From JBBSUX01 sp038234045 (lineage in GTDB: Bacteria > Pseudomonadota > Gammaproteobacteria > Burkholderiales > Burkholderiaceae_C), in the NCBI GenBank assembly GCA_038234045.1, contig JBBSUX010000156.1, forward strand, positions 1 to 8,325: a stretch of 8,325 nt of DNA, in the 5' to 3' direction. Below the pieces are notes generated by a model that was not told the DNA's origin, did no database searches, and was given only the letters and a program-made list of their open reading frames with translations. Positions 1 to 6,807 of the stretch are shown here, piece by piece. A program made the position numbers and the translations under genes. Numbering within the stretch: the first letter of the stretch is position 1; each line of letters starts with the position of its first letter.

Positions 1-39
1 AACCGTGAGGGTGCCGTGATGCATGCCGGCCGGTCCATT

Positions 40-936
40 TCAAGCGACAGTCACCGCTTCCGCCCGCAAAATCTCGATGAAACGACGCGTGAGCAGCGAC
101 GGCGCAATGTGGGGTGGCAACGCCATTTGTACCGAGAATTCAATGGTTGGTGAAAGAGGACGCAGCACCAGCTGATTGCCAAACAGCGGCGCGACATACG
201 GATTCACGATGCCGATGCCCACGCCCGCAGCGACCAGTGCGCAAATGGTGATGGACGAACTGGTCTCGATCAGTGACTCTTCCCCGCCGCGACCCTGCAT
301 CAACAACTTTTTGATGCGCACGGTGGTATCTTCCAAATCACTGAGCGAGACGATGCGCTCCTGTGCCAGCTGGCGCACCTGTATCACCTTGGCAGTACGG
401 AGCGCATGCCCGGCGGGAAGCACACAAACGGCCGCGTCCGTGCGTATCACTTGTGGCTGGAAATCCCTCGGGTCAAAGGTTCCGGTCGTAAGCGCAAGAT
501 CGCAGAGATCCTGACGCAGGTAGTCAGCCAGTTGCTGGGTACCAAGCGTCTGGATGTTCACGTAGGTATCTGGAAAGCGCTCCAAGAATCTCCGCATGGC
601 CAAAGGCAGCAGCCCCATGGCGAGTGTCGGCGTACAGCCGATGCGCAGCACCCCGGTGCCTGACTTGCGCATGGCTGCCACCACTGACTCGATCTTCTCC
701 AGTCCGTCGAAATGCCGCTGGATGGTCGCAAAGAGCAGTCGGCCTTCGCTTGTGGGACGCAGCCGTCCTCGATGCAATTCGAACAGCTTCAGCTCCGTTG
801 CGCTCTGCAGTTCGGCGATGCGGCGGCTGATGGATGGCTGAGTGGTGTTCAGCATGTTGGCTGCCTGCACCGTGGTGCCGGACTGCATCAGTGCCTTGAA
901 GGCCTGGATTTGGGGGAAGGTCAGCGAGCGGGCCAT
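40..936 (-). CDS. LysR-type transcriptional regulator (LysR/OccR-like)
   Basis: A 298-residue LysR-type regulator, the usual length for the family. Residues about 5-64 form the winged helix-turn-helix: FPQIQAFKALMQSG, then AANMLNTTQPSISRRIAELQ as the recognition-helix region, then LFELHRGRLRPTSEG. A linker helix containing HFDGLEKI follows, and residues about 92-295 are the periplasmic-binding-like effector domain (starting VLRIGCTPTLA). The HTH wording and the GLEKI linker resemble the OccR/NocR/LysR group, which respond to amino acids or opines; this is from family memory, not a search. I chose ATG at 936 over the in-frame GTG at 987: it begins right at the conserved domain, has an AGGA upstream, and the extra 17 residues are Pro/Ala-rich and unlike the family. 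The gene is divergent from the propeller-gltIJK run, the usual LysR arrangement, so that run is its likely target. The ligand is not determinable here. Confidence 0.93.
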   Translation of the reverse strand: MARSLTFPQIQAFKALMQSGTTVQAANMLNTTQPSISRRIAELQSATELKLFELHRGRLRPTSEGRLLFATIQRHFDGLEKIESVVAAMRKSGTGVLRIGCTPTLAMGLLPLAMRRFLERFPDTYVNIQTLGTQQLADYLRQDLCDLALTTGTFDPRDFQPQVIRTDAAVCVLPAGHALRTAKVIQVRQLAQERIVSLSDLEDTTVRIKKLLMQGRGGEESLIETSSSITICALVAAGVGIGIVNPYVAPLFGNQLVLRPLSPTIEFSVQMALPPHIAPSLLTRRFIEILRAEAVTVA

Positions 937-1061
937 AGGCGGTGGCGATCCTGGTAAAGCTGGCGCCAGCGTTGAGGCGGATGGCACCAGACGTCCAAAT
1001 GAATCTGCAATGGTTCAAGGTGCTTCCGCTTTTCTGTAAAGCGTTAATTGCAACTAAATAG

Positions 1062-1076
1062 ATAGCAAATAACTAT
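1062..1076. promoter_or_regulatory. Putative LysR-type regulator binding box
   Basis: The sequence is ATAG-CAAATAA-CTAT, a perfect 4+4 inverted repeat with a 7-base centre. It satisfies the T-N11-A rule of LysR-type recognition sites. Nearby half-sites may form a second, activation-type site: CTAAATAG at 1054-1061 and CTATCGCATAG at 1081-1091. The site lies in the A/T-rich core of the divergent region beside a LysR-type gene, so binding by that regulator is the natural inference. Confidence 0.55.
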
Positions 1077-1168
1077 ATTTCTATCGCATAGTGGGCCGAC
1101 AAATTTGAATTTTGCCGTATGGGTTGGTGTGCGTACCATTTTGATCAGCAACGCAGTGAAGCTTCTTC

Positions 1169-1199
1169 TTGACAGGAGCCTCTCCCTTCCCGATATACA
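1169..1199 (+). promoter_or_regulatory. Possible sigma70 promoter for the propeller operon
   Basis: A perfect -35 hexamer TTGACA sits at 1169-1174. Downstream are weak -10 candidates: GATATA at 1192-1197 (17-base spacer) or TATACA at 1194-1199 (19-base spacer). A start around 1204-1206 would leave only a few bases before the GTG at 1210, suggesting a nearly leaderless transcript. If translation instead began at an upstream codon such as TTG 1105, this element would lie inside the gene and be fortuitous. The -10 match is poor, so this is tentative. Confidence 0.3.
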
Positions 1200-1209
1200 C
1201 ACCCACCTC

Positions 1210-2511
1210 GTGAACAACCAACTGTCTGTCGTCGCGCATGCGGCCCCCTGCCACCGCGTAGGCACCGGGACCGCTCACCATTTCTTCGGCTACTACAACA
1301 AGAGCAACTGGGACGGGCACGACCGTCTGCTGCTCGCGCAGCAAGTTCCTGGGATGGATGCAGACCTCACTGAGGCCAGCGAGGCAGAGGTCGGATTCTT
1401 TGATCCGTCGGCAAACAATCTCTTCACGGTCGTCGGAAAAACAACCGCCTGGAACTGGCAGATGGGATCCCAGCTGCAATGGCTTGGCGGGTTGGCGGGA
1501 CGCCAGTGCCTCTACAACGTCCGCACCTCTTCCTCACAAGGTTTCTATCCCGGATTCGGTAGCTGCGTGCATGACGTCGAATCCGGTACCAACCGGATGC
1601 TGCCAATGCCGGTTTACGTAGCCGCGCCCAATAGCCAGTGGGCGCTATGCGTGGACTACGAACGTCTCTGGATCACGCACGAAACCATTGGTTATGTACC
1701 TCGGGGCGAAGCTCCACGCCTCCATGAAATGCCGGTAGCACCGGCGCAAGACGGCATTCATCGCATGGAGCTGGCCAGCGGAAAAACACGACTACTGGTG
1801 AGCTATGCACAGCTGCGCAACTTTCACCCACGTCCATCTATGGAGCGCGCCATCCACTGGGTGAGCCACATCGAGATCAATCCATCATCCACCCGTGTGC
1901 TGTTCCTGCATCGCTGGACCGAGCGGGTTAAGGATGAAACGTGCTTTCTGCATCGCCTTATCACCATGGCGCCGGACGGCAGCGACATGCGCCTGCTCGA
2001 ATGCTCGGACCATCCACTGCCGCAGCTCGCCGACGACTTCGACCCCACCGCTGTCGGTACGTTTGACTATGAGAAATCCGAATACCAGATCTCGCACCCA
2101 CTGTGGAAGAACGACCGGCAGATCGTTGTCTGGTCGCCGCACGATGACGAGATTCACTACCACCTGTATACCGACGCGGACGGCGGAGCCGTCGAAGTGC
2201 TCGGCCCCGACGTGCTGACTGAAAACGGCCACATGACCTTCTCGCCGGTGAACGAGCGATGGCTGTTAAGCGATACCTACCCCGACGCGACCACCAACCA
2301 GCGTGCGCTCTTCTTGTTCGATATGCAGACCGGTATCCGCCACGACCTCGGCCAGTTCTATACGGACCCGGCGTTGCGCAAGGAAAACCGCTGCGACCTG
2401 CACCCCCGCTGGAGCCACGACGGCCTGCGCGTCTGCATCGATTCGGTGCACGAATCGGTGCGGCAGATGTATGTGGTCGACGTCGCCGAGGTGGTGACCG
2501 CCGCTGGCTGA
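1210..2511 (+). CDS. Uncharacterised beta-propeller protein, oligogalacturonate-lyase-like fold
   Basis: A 433-residue protein, counted from GTG at 1210, with repeated propeller-blade motifs: HHFFGYYNKSNW near the start, then SHIEINPSSTRVLFLHRW, SHPLWKNDRQIVVWS, ENGHMTFSPVNERWLLSD and DLHPRWSHDGLRVCIDS near the end. These match a family of WD40/TolB-like proteins I recall as related to oligogalacturonate lyase (Pectate_lyase22) and often hypothetical in carbohydrate clusters. Four blade-start histidines (about residues 220, 296, 341 and 398) fall where that fold could bind metal, but catalysis is unproven. There is no convincing signal peptide or membrane helix, so it is probably cytoplasmic. 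The start is uncertain: the frame is open upstream to TTG 1105 (468 residues), but similarity begins only after the GTG, and no good ribosome site precedes either codon. It is the first gene of the run leading into gltIJK, 79 bp upstream of gltI, and divergent from the LysR-type gene. Confidence 0.72.
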   Translation: MNNQLSVVAHAAPCHRVGTGTAHHFFGYYNKSNWDGHDRLLLAQQVPGMDADLTEASEAEVGFFDPSANNLFTVVGKTTAWNWQMGSQLQWLGGLAGRQCLYNVRTSSSQGFYPGFGSCVHDVESGTNRMLPMPVYVAAPNSQWALCVDYERLWITHETIGYVPRGEAPRLHEMPVAPAQDGIHRMELASGKTRLLVSYAQLRNFHPRPSMERAIHWVSHIEINPSSTRVLFLHRWTERVKDETCFLHRLITMAPDGSDMRLLECSDHPLPQLADDFDPTAVGTFDYEKSEYQISHPLWKNDRQIVVWSPHDDEIHYHLYTDADGGAVEVLGPDVLTENGHMTFSPVNERWLLSDTYPDATTNQRALFLFDMQTGIRHDLGQFYTDPALRKENRCDLHPRWSHDGLRVCIDSVHESVRQMYVVDVAEVVTAAG

Positions 2512-2590
2512 ACCCGTCCGGCTCCTGTTTTCTGGTACCCGGTATTCCAGACGGCTTACCGTTCTCTTTCCTCACCCCACGGAGATCAGC

Positions 2591-3547
2591 ATGACTCAGA
2601 TCCTGAAAAAGAAGATGCGCCCCGCGTACGGCAGCCGCCGCGCGCTGACAGTCCGCACGCGCACGGCGATCGCGCTGACATTGGCGCTCATCGGCAGCTG
2701 TGCCAGCGCGGCAGAGCCGCCACTCACCGGCACACTAAAGAAAATCAAGGATGAGGGTGTGCTGGTTGTTGGTTATCGTGACGCGTCGATCCCGTTTTCT
2801 TACTACGACTCCGACCAGAAGCCGATCGGCTACTCGATGGATTTCACGAACCTGATCGTCGACGCCATCAAACAGCGCCTCGACGTGCCCAAGCTCACCG
2901 TCCGGCAGATCCCGATCACGTCGCAGAACCGGATTTCACTGCTGCAGAACGGCACTTTCGATTTCGAGTGCACCACCACGACACACAACGCATCGCGCGC
3001 ACAACAGGTCGATTTCACCAACAGCATCTTCGAAATCGGCACGCGCCTTCTGGTGAAGAAGGATGCAGGCATCAAGGATTTCGCCGATCTGAAGGGCAAG
3101 ACGCTGGTGGTGGGCGCAGGCACGACATCGGAAAAAATCATCCGTTCCGCCAATGCCGAAAAAGACCTCGGCATGAGCATCATCAGCGCCAAGGACCACG
3201 GTGAATCGTTTCTGATGCTTTCCACCGGGCGCGCAAAAGCGATGATGATGGACGACGCGCTGCTGGCTGGCGAGCGGGCCAAGACGAAGAACCCGTCGGA
3301 CTACATCATCACCGGCACGCCCCAATCGCACGAGGTCTACGGTTGCATGCTGCGCAAGGGCGACGATGGCCTGAAGGCCCTGATGAACGAGGTCATCGCC
3401 AAGGCAGAGACCTCGGGCCAGGGCGAAAAGATCTACACCAAGTGGTTCATGACGCCCATTCCGCCGAAGGGCCTGAACCTCGACTTCCCGATGTCGGACG
3501 ACATGAAACAGCTCTTTGCTGCGCCTAACGACAAACCATCGCCGTAA
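2591..3547 (+). CDS. gltI: Glutamate/aspartate ABC transporter substrate-binding protein
   Basis: A 318-residue periplasmic amino-acid-binding protein very close in pattern to Escherichia coli GltI. Shared stretches include GTLKKIKDEGVLVVGYRDAS (about 47-66), PITSQNRISLLQNGTFDFEC (108-127), KDFADLKGKTLVV, IISAKDHGESF, MMDDALLAGERAKTK (219-233), YGCMLRK and KWFMTPIPPKGLN. It should bind an acidic amino acid or close analogue and deliver it to GltJ/GltK; exact specificity is inferred. The N-terminus has a long basic n-region, a hydrophobic core (about 26-36) and an ASA-AEPP signal peptidase I site after residue 40. An overlapping lipobox-like IGSC at 34-37 leaves lipoprotein processing possible. 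The ATG at 2591 is preceded by GGAGA at a good distance. The 79-bp gap from the propeller gene holds no obvious terminator, so cotranscription is likely. Confidence 0.95.
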   Translation: MTQILKKKMRPAYGSRRALTVRTRTAIALTLALIGSCASAAEPPLTGTLKKIKDEGVLVVGYRDASIPFSYYDSDQKPIGYSMDFTNLIVDAIKQRLDVPKLTVRQIPITSQNRISLLQNGTFDFECTTTTHNASRAQQVDFTNSIFEIGTRLLVKKDAGIKDFADLKGKTLVVGAGTTSEKIIRSANAEKDLGMSIISAKDHGESFLMLSTGRAKAMMMDDALLAGERAKTKNPSDYIITGTPQSHEVYGCMLRKGDDGLKALMNEVIAKAETSGQGEKIYTKWFMTPIPPKGLNLDFPMSDDMKQLFAAPNDKPSP

Positions 3548-3597
3548 CGAGCTGAACGAACGCACGATCAATACCAGCCACCAGAAAAAGACACCAG

Positions 3598-4335
3598 ATG
3601 GATTACCGCTGGAACTGGGCCGTGCTGCTGCAGCCGGTGGCGACAGGCGAGCCCTCTACTTACCTGGGCTGGCTGATGGCTGGCTTTGCCAACACTGCCA
3701 TGCTCACGGGCTGCGCCTGGGTGCTGGCGCTGCTGCTCGGCTCGTGCTTCGGCATCTTGCGCACCGTGCCGTCTCGGAGCCTGCGTATCCTGGGCACGGC
3801 CTACGTATCGGTTTTTCGCAATGTGCCGCTGATCGTGCAGTTCTTCACGTGGTATTTCGTGGTGCCCGAGTTGCTGCCGACGGCGCTCGGCGACACCTTG
3901 AAGAGCGCGCCGCCGTTTGCGCAGTTCTTCACAGTCTCGGTGCTCGCGCTGGGCTTCTATACGGGCTCGCGGATCTGTGAGCAGGTGCGCGCCGGCATCG
4001 AATACCTGCCGCGCGGCCAGGTGCAAGCGGGCATGGCGATGGGCTTCACGCTTGCGCAAACCTACCGGCACGTGCTGCTGCCCGTCACGTTCCGCACCAT
4101 CCTGGCACCGCTCACGTCGGAATTCCTGATAATTTCGAAGAATTCGGCCGTAGCTTCCACCATCGGCTTGCTGGAGCTTTCAGGACAGGCACGCCAGCTG
4201 GTGGACTACACCGCGCAGCCGTATGAATCCTTCGTCTGCGTGACGCTGGGCTACATCACGCTCAATTTCATGATCATTCGGCTCATGGGCTTCGTGCGCA
4301 ATCGCACACGAGTCCCTGGCTTCCTGGGAGGCTAG
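3598..4335 (+). CDS. gltJ: Glutamate/aspartate ABC transporter permease GltJ
   Basis: A 245-residue inner-membrane permease of the polar amino acid (HisMQ) family, the same length class as E. coli GltJ and aligning from the first residues (MDYRWNWAVLLQ). Diagnostic segments are FGILRTVPSR (51-60), FRNVPLIVQFFTWYFVVPEL (73-92) and the cytoplasmic EAA loop EQVRAGIEYLPRGQVQAGMA at about 128-147, continuing to HVLLP, which docks on the ATPase. KNSAVASTIGLLELSGQA follows. Hydrophobic helices lie around 27-50, 64-90, 107-125 and 212-232. It should pair with GltK to form the translocation channel. The start lacks a strong ribosome site (only an AGAAAAAGA stretch upstream) and lies 50 bp after gltI, so translation may be weaker or coupled differently from that of its neighbours. 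Confidence 0.95.
   Translation: MDYRWNWAVLLQPVATGEPSTYLGWLMAGFANTAMLTGCAWVLALLLGSCFGILRTVPSRSLRILGTAYVSVFRNVPLIVQFFTWYFVVPELLPTALGDTLKSAPPFAQFFTVSVLALGFYTGSRICEQVRAGIEYLPRGQVQAGMAMGFTLAQTYRHVLLPVTFRTILAPLTSEFLIISKNSAVASTIGLLELSGQARQLVDYTAQPYESFVCVTLGYITLNFMIIRLMGFVRNRTRVPGFLGG
4326..4331 (+). promoter_or_regulatory. Ribosome binding site of gltK
   Basis: GGGAGG lies inside the last codons of gltJ, 8 bases before the gltK ATG at 4340. Its position in the gltJ end supports translational coupling of the two permease genes. Confidence 0.7.
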
Positions 4336-4339
4336 CCGC

Positions 4340-5020
4340 ATGTTCGAGATGAACTGGAGCGATCTTTTCCAGGCGCGCGGCCTGCTCTTCACCGGCATGT
4401 GGGTGACACTGAAGATTACCGCTGTGGCAGTGGCCTGCGGGCTCGCAGGAGGTGTATTGCTGGCAACCATGCGGGTCTCGGGCGTGCGGGTACTCGACTG
4501 GTTCGCGCAGGCCTATGTGGCGCTCTTTCGCTCCATTCCGCTGGTGATGCTGCTGTTGTGGTTCTTCCTGATCGTGCCGCAGGTGCTAAAGGCACTGCTC
4601 GATCTCTCACCCAGCGTAGATATCCGACTGGTGTCGGCGATGGTGGCGTTCTCACTGCTTGAAGCTGCCTTCTTCTGCGAAATCCTGCGCGCCGGCATCG
4701 AGAGCCTGCCCAAGGGGCAGTTCTATGCGGCTCGCGCACTCGGGATGCAGCCGCTGCAAGCCTTGCGCTTCATTATCCTGCCGCAAGCGGTGAAAACGAC
4801 CATGCCGATCATCCTGACGCAGTGCATCGTGATTTTCCAGGACACCTCGCTGGTGTATGTGATCGCGCTCGGAGACTTCTTCCGCCGCGCCACCAGCATT
4901 GGAGAGCGCGATGGCACGCTGATCCAGATGCTGCTCTTCGCAGGGGTGGTGTACTGGATCATCTGCTCTGCGATGACGACGCTTGTGTATTTGGTGCAGC
5001 GGCACCTGGCCCGCCGCTAA
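4340..5020 (+). CDS. gltK: Glutamate/aspartate ABC transporter permease GltK
   Basis: A 226-residue inner-membrane permease and partner of GltJ, matching E. coli GltK in length and motif order. It has WVTLKITAVAV in helix 1 (about 21-31), FRSIPLVMLLLWFFLIVPQV (63-82), DIRLVSAMVAFSLLEAAFF (94-112) and the EAA loop EILRAGIESLPKGQFYAARA (114-133), running on to IILPQA. FQDTSLVYVIALGDFFRRA and IGERDG (188-192) close the protein. The start is 4 bases after the gltJ stop with a good ribosome site, so the two permeases are clearly cotranscribed and coupled. The EAA loop is intact, so it should still need a GltL-type ATPase, yet no such gene follows. No strong hairpin-plus-U terminator is visible directly after the stop. 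Confidence 0.95.
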   Translation: MFEMNWSDLFQARGLLFTGMWVTLKITAVAVACGLAGGVLLATMRVSGVRVLDWFAQAYVALFRSIPLVMLLLWFFLIVPQVLKALLDLSPSVDIRLVSAMVAFSLLEAAFFCEILRAGIESLPKGQFYAARALGMQPLQALRFIILPQAVKTTMPIILTQCIVIFQDTSLVYVIALGDFFRRATSIGERDGTLIQMLLFAGVVYWIICSAMTTLVYLVQRHLARR

Positions 5021-5424
5021 CTTCGCAGGATTTGGCTCCCCCATACAAACCGATCGCATTCGGGCAAACAGGCTATTGAGGCGGAACGCGCCGATACATC
5101 GTCCAAAAAAAGCGCGACGATCTAGCGTGAGCGTCGTGCATGCGCCATCACCGCAGCCAAGGTTGATCGACTTTCTGGCGATCCGAGCGCTGAATTCAGG
5201 CAGCAACCGAGATGAAGCGATCCCGCTCAAGGGAATGTCGGCTGTCAATGCAACTAGGATAGGCATTCAACCGGATCCGATTAGGGCGACCGGCGCACAC
5301 GCCGAGGCGTCGTTGATTCGATGGGCTAATTTCCTCAGTAGATCTGTTCTATGCGGCACATCTGCTCGCATGGTTCAGCGAACCCTTTCCTTCGTGCAAC
5401 GCACACACCAACACATCCGGGCCC
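5021..5424. other. 404-bp gene-free interval where gltL would be expected
   Basis: This interval between gltK and the mechanosensitive channel gene holds no gene I can support. The two plus-strand frames I read, and the overlapping antisense frame, contain no Walker A, signature or Walker B motif, so I see no gltL remnant. Long open frames cross it: plus-strand 4983-6587, and minus-strand 4652-5266. Both also run across well-established genes in other frames and look like shadows. The base composition is more mixed than in the flanking genes (one 60-base stretch counted at about 53% G/C, against 67% in a stretch of the MFS gene). The channel gene's promoter must lie here if it is not read through from gltK, but I cannot place it. 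A decayed mobile element or degenerated gene is possible. Confidence 0.5.
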
Positions 5425-6699
5425 ATGACGGACTATCTCAATCACCTTTCATTCCTCTCCTGGTTCGACCAACGGACTTTTCTCGGCATTTCGGTTGGCA
5501 GCATGCTCATTGCAGCCGCTGCGGTCATCCTCTCCTATCTTGCGATGACGCTGCTGCTGCGTTTCGCGATGAGCCGCGTCAAGAAGATCGCGAGCCGCCT
5601 TCCAGGAGACGAGCATCCCACCACCAATGTGATCCTGACGCTGCTCAGCGGCACCAATCGCGCATTGATCGCGCTGGCGGCATTGCTGATAGGGCTTGGC
5701 ATGCTGGAGCTGTCCGGCCGCTGGTCCACGCGCGTGTCGCAGCTCTGGTTCATCGCGCTGGTGTTGCAGATGGGGTTGTGGGGCACGCGCGCCATCACCC
5801 TTGGGCTGGAGCGCTATGTGCAGCGCCATTCGTCGGCCAACATGACGCAGGTGGGCGCCTCCACCGTGCTGATGTCCTGGGGCTTGCGCATCATGCTGTG
5901 GTCGGTGGTGTTGCTGGCGATGCTGTCCAACATGGGGGTGAACATTACCGCCTTTGTGGCGAGCCTGGGTGTGGGCGGAATCGCGATCGCGCTGGCCATG
6001 CAGAACATTCTGGGCGACCTGTTCGCATCACTTTCAATAGCGGTGGACAAGCCGTTCGAAGTAGGCGACTTCATCAGCACCAATGGCGTAACCGGCACGG
6101 TGCAGATGATTGGCATGAAGTCGACCCGCATCCGCAGCCTGAGCGGCGAGCAGGTGGTGATGTCCAACACCAACATGCTCAAGCAGACGATCAACAATTA
6201 CCGCTTTCTGCAGGAGCGGCGCATCGTCTTCAAGTTCGGCGTCACCTATGCGGCGACGCCCGAGCAGCTCGAGGAAATTACGAAGATCGTCAAGGAGATC
6301 ATCGATGCCGAAGAGAAGCTGCGCTTCGACCGCGGGCACTTTGCAAGCTTTGGCGAAAACGCCCTCGAGTTCGAGGTGGTCTACATCGTGCTCGACCCCG
6401 CTTATGGCGTCTACATGGATATGCAGCAAAAGATCAACCTGGCGCTGATGCGCAAACTGCGCGACATGGGTGTGGGCTTCTCGCTGCCGGGTCGCATGCT
6501 CTACATGGCACCGGGCTCGATGCCCAACGCGATGAACCAAAACGCCCCCAATGCTGGGCCGATGCAGGTCAATGCGTCGGGCGCTGAATCGGCCGGACGT
6601 CATCCGGATGGCGAGGTTCGGTCACCGATGCAGGAGCGGGCGCCGGGCACATCGGCGAGCACGGGCGCTTCGCCCGCACCACGGCCGATGCAGACCTGA
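5425..6699 (+). CDS. MscS-family mechanosensitive ion channel
   Basis: A 424-residue small-conductance mechanosensitive channel, larger than the 286-residue E. coli MscS. About five membrane helices lie at 22-45, 72-95, 105-125, 145-170 and 175-205. The last is the Gly/Ala-rich pore helix with SLGVGGIAIALAMQNILGDL (180-199), followed by the family signature DKPFEVGDFI (208-217) of the beta domain and, further on, VVMSNTNML (244-252). A cytoplasmic alpha/beta domain runs to about 355. Residues 363-424 form a Met/Asn/Pro/Ala-rich low-complexity tail unlike the core. It should open under membrane tension to release small solutes during osmotic downshock. The ATG at 5425 starts just before the first helix; the ribosome site is weak. 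It stands alone behind a 404-bp gap, so it is probably its own unit. The subfamily within MscS is not settled. Confidence 0.92.
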   Translation: MTDYLNHLSFLSWFDQRTFLGISVGSMLIAAAAVILSYLAMTLLLRFAMSRVKKIASRLPGDEHPTTNVILTLLSGTNRALIALAALLIGLGMLELSGRWSTRVSQLWFIALVLQMGLWGTRAITLGLERYVQRHSSANMTQVGASTVLMSWGLRIMLWSVVLLAMLSNMGVNITAFVASLGVGGIAIALAMQNILGDLFASLSIAVDKPFEVGDFISTNGVTGTVQMIGMKSTRIRSLSGEQVVMSNTNMLKQTINNYRFLQERRIVFKFGVTYAATPEQLEEITKIVKEIIDAEEKLRFDRGHFASFGENALEFEVVYIVLDPAYGVYMDMQQKINLALMRKLRDMGVGFSLPGRMLYMAPGSMPNAMNQNAPNAGPMQVNASGAESAGRHPDGEVRSPMQERAPGTSASTGASPAPRPMQT

Positions 6700-6751
6700 G
6701 CACGCGCTGGGGCATGGCGGCTGCGGCGATGTCACCACGGCTTTTTTGGTC

Positions 6752-6761
6752 TCACGCGTGA
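6752..6761. promoter_or_regulatory. Perfect 10-bp palindrome upstream of the MFS gene
   Basis: TCACGCGTGA is a perfect palindrome, 46 bases before the MFS start codon. It sits within a looser GTCAC...GTGAC pair (6731-6735 and 6758-6762) and just after a run of six T at 6742-6747. It could be an operator for a dimeric regulator, but no regulator gene adjoins it. This is a tentative sequence observation only. Confidence 0.2.
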
Positions 6762-6807
6762 CGATCCCGCACATCGCAACAGTCGGCGTACCGCGATACT
6801 CGAGCGC

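Larger units (their letters stand above)
937..1209. promoter_or_regulatory. Divergent intergenic control region
   Basis: This gap separates the start codons of the LysR-type regulator and the propeller gene, taking the GTG at 1210 as the latter's start. The part near the regulator (937-1035) is G/C-rich and would be a long leader. Positions 1041-1090 are strikingly A/T-rich (14 G/C in 50), in contrast to coding sequence at around 60% or more, and hold the LysR-type box and its half-sites. TATATT at 1074-1079 resembles a -10 element but has no well-spaced -35 that I can defend. A TTGACA at 1169-1174 lies nearer the propeller gene. The role as a shared regulatory region is inferred from gene orientation plus these elements. 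Confidence 0.6.

Noticed and set aside
1..39. Sequence left of the regulator stop
   Set aside because: It is too short to assign; no terminator stem with a T-run or coding signal is evident.
937..987. Extended start of the LysR-type regulator at GTG 987
   Set aside because: The 17 extra residues are Pro/Ala/Ser-rich, absent from the family pattern, and have no ribosome site; the ATG at 936 starts at the conserved domain.
5100..5137. Hairpin GACGA...TCGT after an A-run as a gltK terminator
   Set aside because: The stem is only four to five pairs with a long loop, and no T-run follows.
4652..5266. 204-codon minus-strand open frame over the gltK end and the gap
   Set aside because: Most of it is antisense to gltK, and the part in the gap shows no motif I recognise. 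It is kept only as a reason to run a search on the gap.
4983..6587. 534-codon plus-strand open frame across the gltK end and the channel gene
   Set aside because: It overlaps gltK and the clearly recognisable MscS gene in another frame, and its Arg/His-rich translation is typical of shadow frames in G/C-rich DNA.
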